From: Bacillota bacterium
Lineage (GTDB): Bacteria; Bacillota; Limnochordia; Darwinibacteriales; DTU012
Assembly: GCA_012521805.1 (NCBI GenBank)
Contig: JAAYLQ010000042.1
Coordinates: forward strand, 1 to 9,129
Length of the DNA stretch: 9,129 nucleotides
Direction: 5' to 3'
Of the stretch, positions 5,890 through 9,129 are shown in pieces (the first letter of the stretch is position 1; every line of letters starts with the position of its first letter). Position numbers and translations under genes: made by a program. The notes beneath the pieces were generated by a model. It was not told the DNA's origin. It ran no database searches and was given only the letters and a program-made list of their open reading frames with translations.

Positions 5890-6990
5890 TTATGAGCGAA
5901 TCTGGCGGGAAATATTGAGCAGTACTCCAACACTGGTCAAACTGATTATTAATGAAGAACCACCATAACTAATAAATGGCAGTGTGATTCCAGTAACCGG
6001 CAGCACTCCAGTTACCACCCCGATATTCAAAAGCGCTTGAAAACCAATTGTGGATGTCAGACCAATTGCCAGCAGGCTGCCGTACAGATCAGGTGCATTT
6101 AACGCTATCCGTAATCCACGCCAAGCAATCAAGAAAAATAATGCTAATACTAGCGCACCGCCGATAAAGCCAAGTTCTTCGCAGAGAATTGCAAAGATAA
6201 AGTCAGTATGGTGCTCCGGCAGATAGGAAAATTTCTGCCTGCTGTTGCCTAATCCCAAACCAAAAAAGCCTCCTGATCCAATTGCAGTTAAGGATTGGAT
6301 AATATTCCACCCTGTACCAGTGGGATCAGCCCAAGGATCTAAAAAGGCTAATAAGCGTTTGGCCCGATATGGTTCAAATTTGATCAAAAAGTATAATGCT
6401 GGAACAGACAAACAGCCTAACGCGGCCATCTGGCCTAGGTGAGCTCCTCCAGCAAATAAAATAATGACTACAGTAAAAATCAGCGTCATGGCTGTTCCAA
6501 AATCCGGTTCCATCATAATTAAGCCAAACTGCAGACCTAAAATAATCAGCAGGGGCAGCAGCCCAGACAAAAACTTTCTTAATCGAGTGCGCTTATTGGC
6601 TATGTACAATGCAGTGTAGTTAACCATAGCCAATTTCGCTACTTCAGATGGCTGAAGGTTAAAGAAACCCAGCCTGATCCAGCGCGTTGATCCATGAATG
6701 TCTTCTCCTATAAATAAGACCAAAATCAACAGGATAATAGCAATGAACAATCCCGGCAGAGCTACATATTGATATATGTGATAGTCTATTCTGGCAGCAA
6801 TATACATGAAAATTAGACCCAATACAGCCCACAAAATCTGGCGTTTTACATAGTGATAAGGATCGCGAAAATCATTAATGCCCATTACAGATGATGCACT
6901 AAAGACCATCACTAGACCAATACTCAACAGCACAATCACAGCTGTAAAAACAATTAGGTCAATACTTCCTTCTCTAGTAAATAATGCCAT
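5890..6990 (-). CDS. ftsW: SEDS-family glycosyltransferase FtsW/SpoVE
   Basis: Polytopic membrane peptidoglycan polymerase of the SEDS family, which links lipid II into glycan strands together with a class B penicillin-binding protein. The 366 residues hold about ten hydrophobic segments. Family motifs are DLIVFTAVIVLLSIGLVMVFSAS-type opening sequence (11-33), NLQPSEVAKLAM (111-122), GLGLGNSRQKFSYLPEHHTDFIFAI (244-268) with the likely catalytic Asp263, EELGFIGG (271-278), and PVTGITLPFISYGGSSL near the C-terminus (331-347). RodA is less likely because of this wording and the dcw location. The length and stretches such as WRGLRIALNAPDLYGS resemble Bacillus subtilis SpoVE (366 aa), the spore-cortex SEDS protein in the same cluster position. 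The gene may therefore serve vegetative division, cortex synthesis, or both; sequence cannot settle this. The ATG at 6990 is preceded by AAGGGGG at 8 nt. It follows mraY by 33 bp, with no murD between them. Confidence 0.93.
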   Translation of the reverse strand: MALFTREGSIDLIVFTAVIVLLSIGLVMVFSASSVMGINDFRDPYHYVKRQILWAVLGLIFMYIAARIDYHIYQYVALPGLFIAIILLILVLFIGEDIHGSTRWIRLGFFNLQPSEVAKLAMVNYTALYIANKRTRLRKFLSGLLPLLIILGLQFGLIMMEPDFGTAMTLIFTVVIILFAGGAHLGQMAALGCLSVPALYFLIKFEPYRAKRLLAFLDPWADPTGTGWNIIQSLTAIGSGGFFGLGLGNSRQKFSYLPEHHTDFIFAILCEELGFIGGALVLALFFLIAWRGLRIALNAPDLYGSLLAIGLTSTIGFQALLNIGVVTGVLPVTGITLPFISYGGSSLIISLTSVGVLLNISRQIRS

Positions 6991-7023
6991 CTGGTTCGCC
7001 CCCTTCCCTAAATCTATATTCGG

Positions 7024-7998
7024 TTAGAGGGCTGCTAACAACCCCACCACAGCGAAAAAAAGGCTGACCAGCCAAAATCTAGTCACAATTTTAGGCTCTT
7101 CCCAGCCTAATAATTCAAAATGATGGTGGATCGGCGCCATTTTAAAGATGCGCTTACCATTAGTAAGGCGAAAATATACCACTTGAATGATATCGGATAA
7201 TGCCTCGATCACAAACAATCCGCCAATAATCGCGAGATGCAGCGGCGAACGCGTTAAAACTGCCAAAACACCTAACGCTGCCCCCAAGGATAGAGAACCC
7301 GTATCTCCCATAAACACTGCTGCAGGATGAGCATTGAACCACGCAAAGCCAAGACAAGCACCTGATACAGCTGCAGCGAAAACGGTAAGCTCAGGGCTGC
7401 CGAGGACAAACGAAACCACAGCGTAGGCGGCAGCTGAAATCGCAACCGATCCTGAAGCCAATCCATCCAAACCATCAGTAAGATTAACCGCATTAGTAGT
7501 ACCCAGCATAACTCCTACAACCAAAGCCACATAGACAGCTGTTGGCAGTTCCAATACCGCTTCTGTAAAAGGGATCAAGACCGTGGTTCCGATATCAGGG
7601 CGAGAGAGCGCGTATAGGGCAACTAAAATTGCAATAAAAAACTGTCCAAACAGCTTTTGTCTTGCTTTTAAACCCAGGGAACTGCGGGTTAAAGTTTTCA
7701 ACAAATCGTCAAGAAAGCCAATAGCGCCATAAGCTGCAGTAATAAACAGGGCAAACAGCACATGGGTGTGATCCCGTTTAAGCAGTAATACGGCAATTGC
7801 GGTTGCCAGTACCATCATTATTCCCCCCATGGTGGGGGTGCCAGTCTTCTGAAGATGGCGTTTTGGTCCATCAGACCGGACGTTTTGACCAAACTTGAGC
7901 TTATGTAAGTAATTGATAGTACTTGGACCAATTACTATCACAACAGCAAAAGCAATAAATGCCCCAATTATCGGCAGATAAATCTCAGTTTTACCCAT
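7024..7998 (-). CDS. mraY: Phospho-N-acetylmuramoyl-pentapeptide-transferase MraY
   Basis: Integral membrane enzyme that transfers phospho-MurNAc-pentapeptide from UDP to undecaprenyl phosphate, making lipid I on the inner face of the membrane. The 324-residue length equals that of the Bacillus protein. About ten hydrophobic helices are visible. Conserved elements are KTGTPTMGGI (51-60), FLDDLLK with Asp97-Asp98, NAVNLTDGLDGLA (169-181) with Asp175 and Asp178, MGDTGSL (230-236) with Asp232, and APIHHHFELLGWEEPKIVTRFW (288-309) with the His291-293 triplet. The start ATG at 7998 is read from GAGGTAATTATA, whose first bases are the last bases of murF. The intergenic gap is only 5 bp, so translational coupling is likely. 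Confidence 0.97.
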   Translation of the reverse strand: MGKTEIYLPIIGAFIAFAVVIVIGPSTINYLHKLKFGQNVRSDGPKRHLQKTGTPTMGGIMMVLATAIAVLLLKRDHTHVLFALFITAAYGAIGFLDDLLKTLTRSSLGLKARQKLFGQFFIAILVALYALSRPDIGTTVLIPFTEAVLELPTAVYVALVVGVMLGTTNAVNLTDGLDGLASGSVAISAAAYAVVSFVLGSPELTVFAAAVSGACLGFAWFNAHPAAVFMGDTGSLSLGAALGVLAVLTRSPLHLAIIGGLFVIEALSDIIQVVYFRLTNGKRIFKMAPIHHHFELLGWEEPKIVTRFWLVSLFFAVVGLLAAL

Positions 7999-8003
7999 TA
8001 TAA

Positions 8004-9129
8004 TTACCTCGCTTTTAATACTGCGGCTGCCCGCTCCAACTGCACCGAACGTGATGCCTTGATCAAAACTAAATCATTAGGTTCGACCAGATCCTTTAAT
8101 TCCGGCAGTAATTGCTCCACTGACTGATATATTATTATTTTTGAGCGGGGAAATCCTGCTAATTCTGCACCTTTTCGCATTACCTGGGCGTTCTGACCGA
8201 CAAAAATTACCAGATCACAAACACCAGCAGCCTGCTCCCCTACCTGCTCATGTGCTCTGTCTGAGATCGGGCCTAACTCGTACATATCGCCTAAAACTGC
8301 AATTTTCCGCCCAAAACTTTGCATTTTTGCAAGAGTTTCCAAGGCAGACCGCATTGATGCAGGACTCGCATTATATGCATCATTGATAATTGTTATGCCG
8401 TCACTGCTCTCAACAATCTCTAATCGCATCTCAGTTAATTCCACGTGTCTGAGCGCCTGAATCGCATCTGCAACCGGAATGCCAAACAGCAGGCCAACAC
8501 CTATTCCTGCTAGGCTGTTGTACACGTTATGCACACCTGGAACACTTAATATAACTGGATAGGATTTACCTTCCCAAATCAGATCGTAGCTGACGCAGCC
8601 TTTTTGATCTACCTTAATGTTTTCTGCTCGCAGTTGATTATCAGGGTTTTTTCCAAAAAACAAGACCTGATCCGCTTTGGCTGCATGACGGCGGATCAAG
8701 GGATCGTCTCCATTGAGAACCGCAGCTCCACCTGGTTTTAATCCTTCTAGAACTTCAGCTTTAGCAGCTGCAATATTTTCGATACTGCCCAGCAGTTCTA
8801 AGTGTACCGGAAAGACATTCGTAATCACAGCTACTTGGGGCGGTGCAATCTCTGTCAAATGCCTGATCTCACCCAATCCGCGCATCCCCATTTCCAGGAC
8901 CACAGCTTCGTGGTGGGGTTCAATTTCCATAATCGTTAGTGGTAAACCAAGTTCATTGTTGAAGTTTCCCTGAGTTTTCCAAACCGGCATCCGAGCCTGA
9001 AGAACAGCAGCAGTAAAATCTTTGGTCGTAGTTTTTCCGTTGCTTCCAGTAACAGCTATCACCGGGATCCCGCTCTGCTTTAAGGAGAACTGAGCCAACT
9101 TCTGCAGAGCCGCGAGGGGATCTGCAACC
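8004..9129 (-). CDS. murF: UDP-N-acetylmuramoyl-tripeptide--D-alanyl-D-alanine ligase MurF (5' partial)
   Basis: Cytoplasmic ATP-dependent Mur ligase that adds D-Ala-D-Ala to the UDP-MurNAc-tripeptide, completing the pentapeptide used by MraY. The frame stays open to the right edge, so the true start lies outside the window. A TTG at 9098 is not the start, because the ten codons before it (VADPLAALQK) are family-like. 374 residues are visible and about 75-90 are missing, judged from a usual length near 455. The ATP-binding loop TGSNGKTTTKD lies at about 9015-9050. NNELGLPLTI follows, then the central-domain stretch ITNVFPVHLELLGSIENIAAAKAEV, GVHNVYNSLAGIG, and the C-terminal-domain motif NDAYNASPASM (8352-8384), which is characteristic of MurF. 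In the family the phrase after TN is usually IGxAHxE; here it is VFPVHLE, a modest deviation. It is the first visible gene of the operon and sits 5 bp before mraY. Confidence 0.96.
   Translation of the reverse strand, partial: VADPLAALQKLAQFSLKQSGIPVIAVTGSNGKTTTKDFTAAVLQARMPVWKTQGNFNNELGLPLTIMEIEPHHEAVVLEMGMRGLGEIRHLTEIAPPQVAVITNVFPVHLELLGSIENIAAAKAEVLEGLKPGGAAVLNGDDPLIRRHAAKADQVLFFGKNPDNQLRAENIKVDQKGCVSYDLIWEGKSYPVILSVPGVHNVYNSLAGIGVGLLFGIPVADAIQALRHVELTEMRLEIVESSDGITIINDAYNASPASMRSALETLAKMQSFGRKIAVLGDMYELGPISDRAHEQVGEQAAGVCDLVIFVGQNAQVMRKGAELAGFPRSKIIIYQSVEQLLPELKDLVEPNDLVLIKASRSVQLERAAAVLKAR

Noticed and set aside
8141..8386. Small plus-strand open frames opposite murF and the other dcw genes
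   Set aside because: They are antisense shadows of conserved genes with no independent support.
1..9129. Search for mobile elements, CRISPR arrays, toxin-antitoxin pairs, tRNAs, riboswitches or a novel multi-gene system
   Set aside because: All coding space is filled by known sporulation, division and wall genes, the gaps are under 170 bp, and no repeat array or RNA-gene-like fold was visible.

Overview
The window looks like a chromosomal stretch from an endospore-forming Firmicute (clostridial or deep-branching type). It carries the mother-cell sigma factor SigE with its activating protease SpoIIGA, the forespore sigma factor SigG, and a run of division and peptidoglycan (dcw) genes. Base composition appears moderate and even, Shine-Dalgarno sites are strong and purine-rich, and every gene is full length except murF, which the right edge cuts. 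I cannot name the species. I see no mobile element, CRISPR array, tRNA or rRNA.

Layout, left to right. sigG (3..779) is on the minus strand. A 166-bp divergent intergenic region separates it from spoIIGA (946..1923), which overlaps sigE (1895..2617); both are on the plus strand. A bidirectional terminator (2617..2642) lies between sigE and the convergent minus-strand block. Read in the direction of transcription, that block is murF (5' end outside the window), mraY, ftsW/spoVE, murA, ftsQ/divIB and ftsZ. There is no gene-free stretch longer than 300 bases. The largest gaps are 779-946 and 3712-3813, and both hold candidate sporulation-type promoters.

The right-hand genes form one pathway. 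MurF completes UDP-MurNAc-pentapeptide and MraY loads it onto undecaprenyl phosphate as lipid I. The SEDS protein polymerises glycan at the septum or spore cortex. MurA makes the first committed precursor. FtsQ is a division scaffold and FtsZ builds the ring. At sporulation FtsZ makes the asymmetric septum, after which SpoIIGA cleaves pro-SigE in the mother cell and SigG later acts in the engulfed forespore.

Two things differ from the Bacillus/Clostridium arrangement. First, the spoIIGA-sigE pair is inverted in place: ftsZ and sigG keep their shared orientation, but the pair between them faces the other way. Second, the dcw block is thin: murD, murG, murB, murC and ftsA are absent from the places where they are usually found. 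The most interesting non-coding signals are a 16-bp element (14/16 identical) present once upstream of each divergent gene, sigG and spoIIGA, and a good SigH-type promoter match just upstream of ftsZ. I found no convincing sign of an undescribed multi-gene system.
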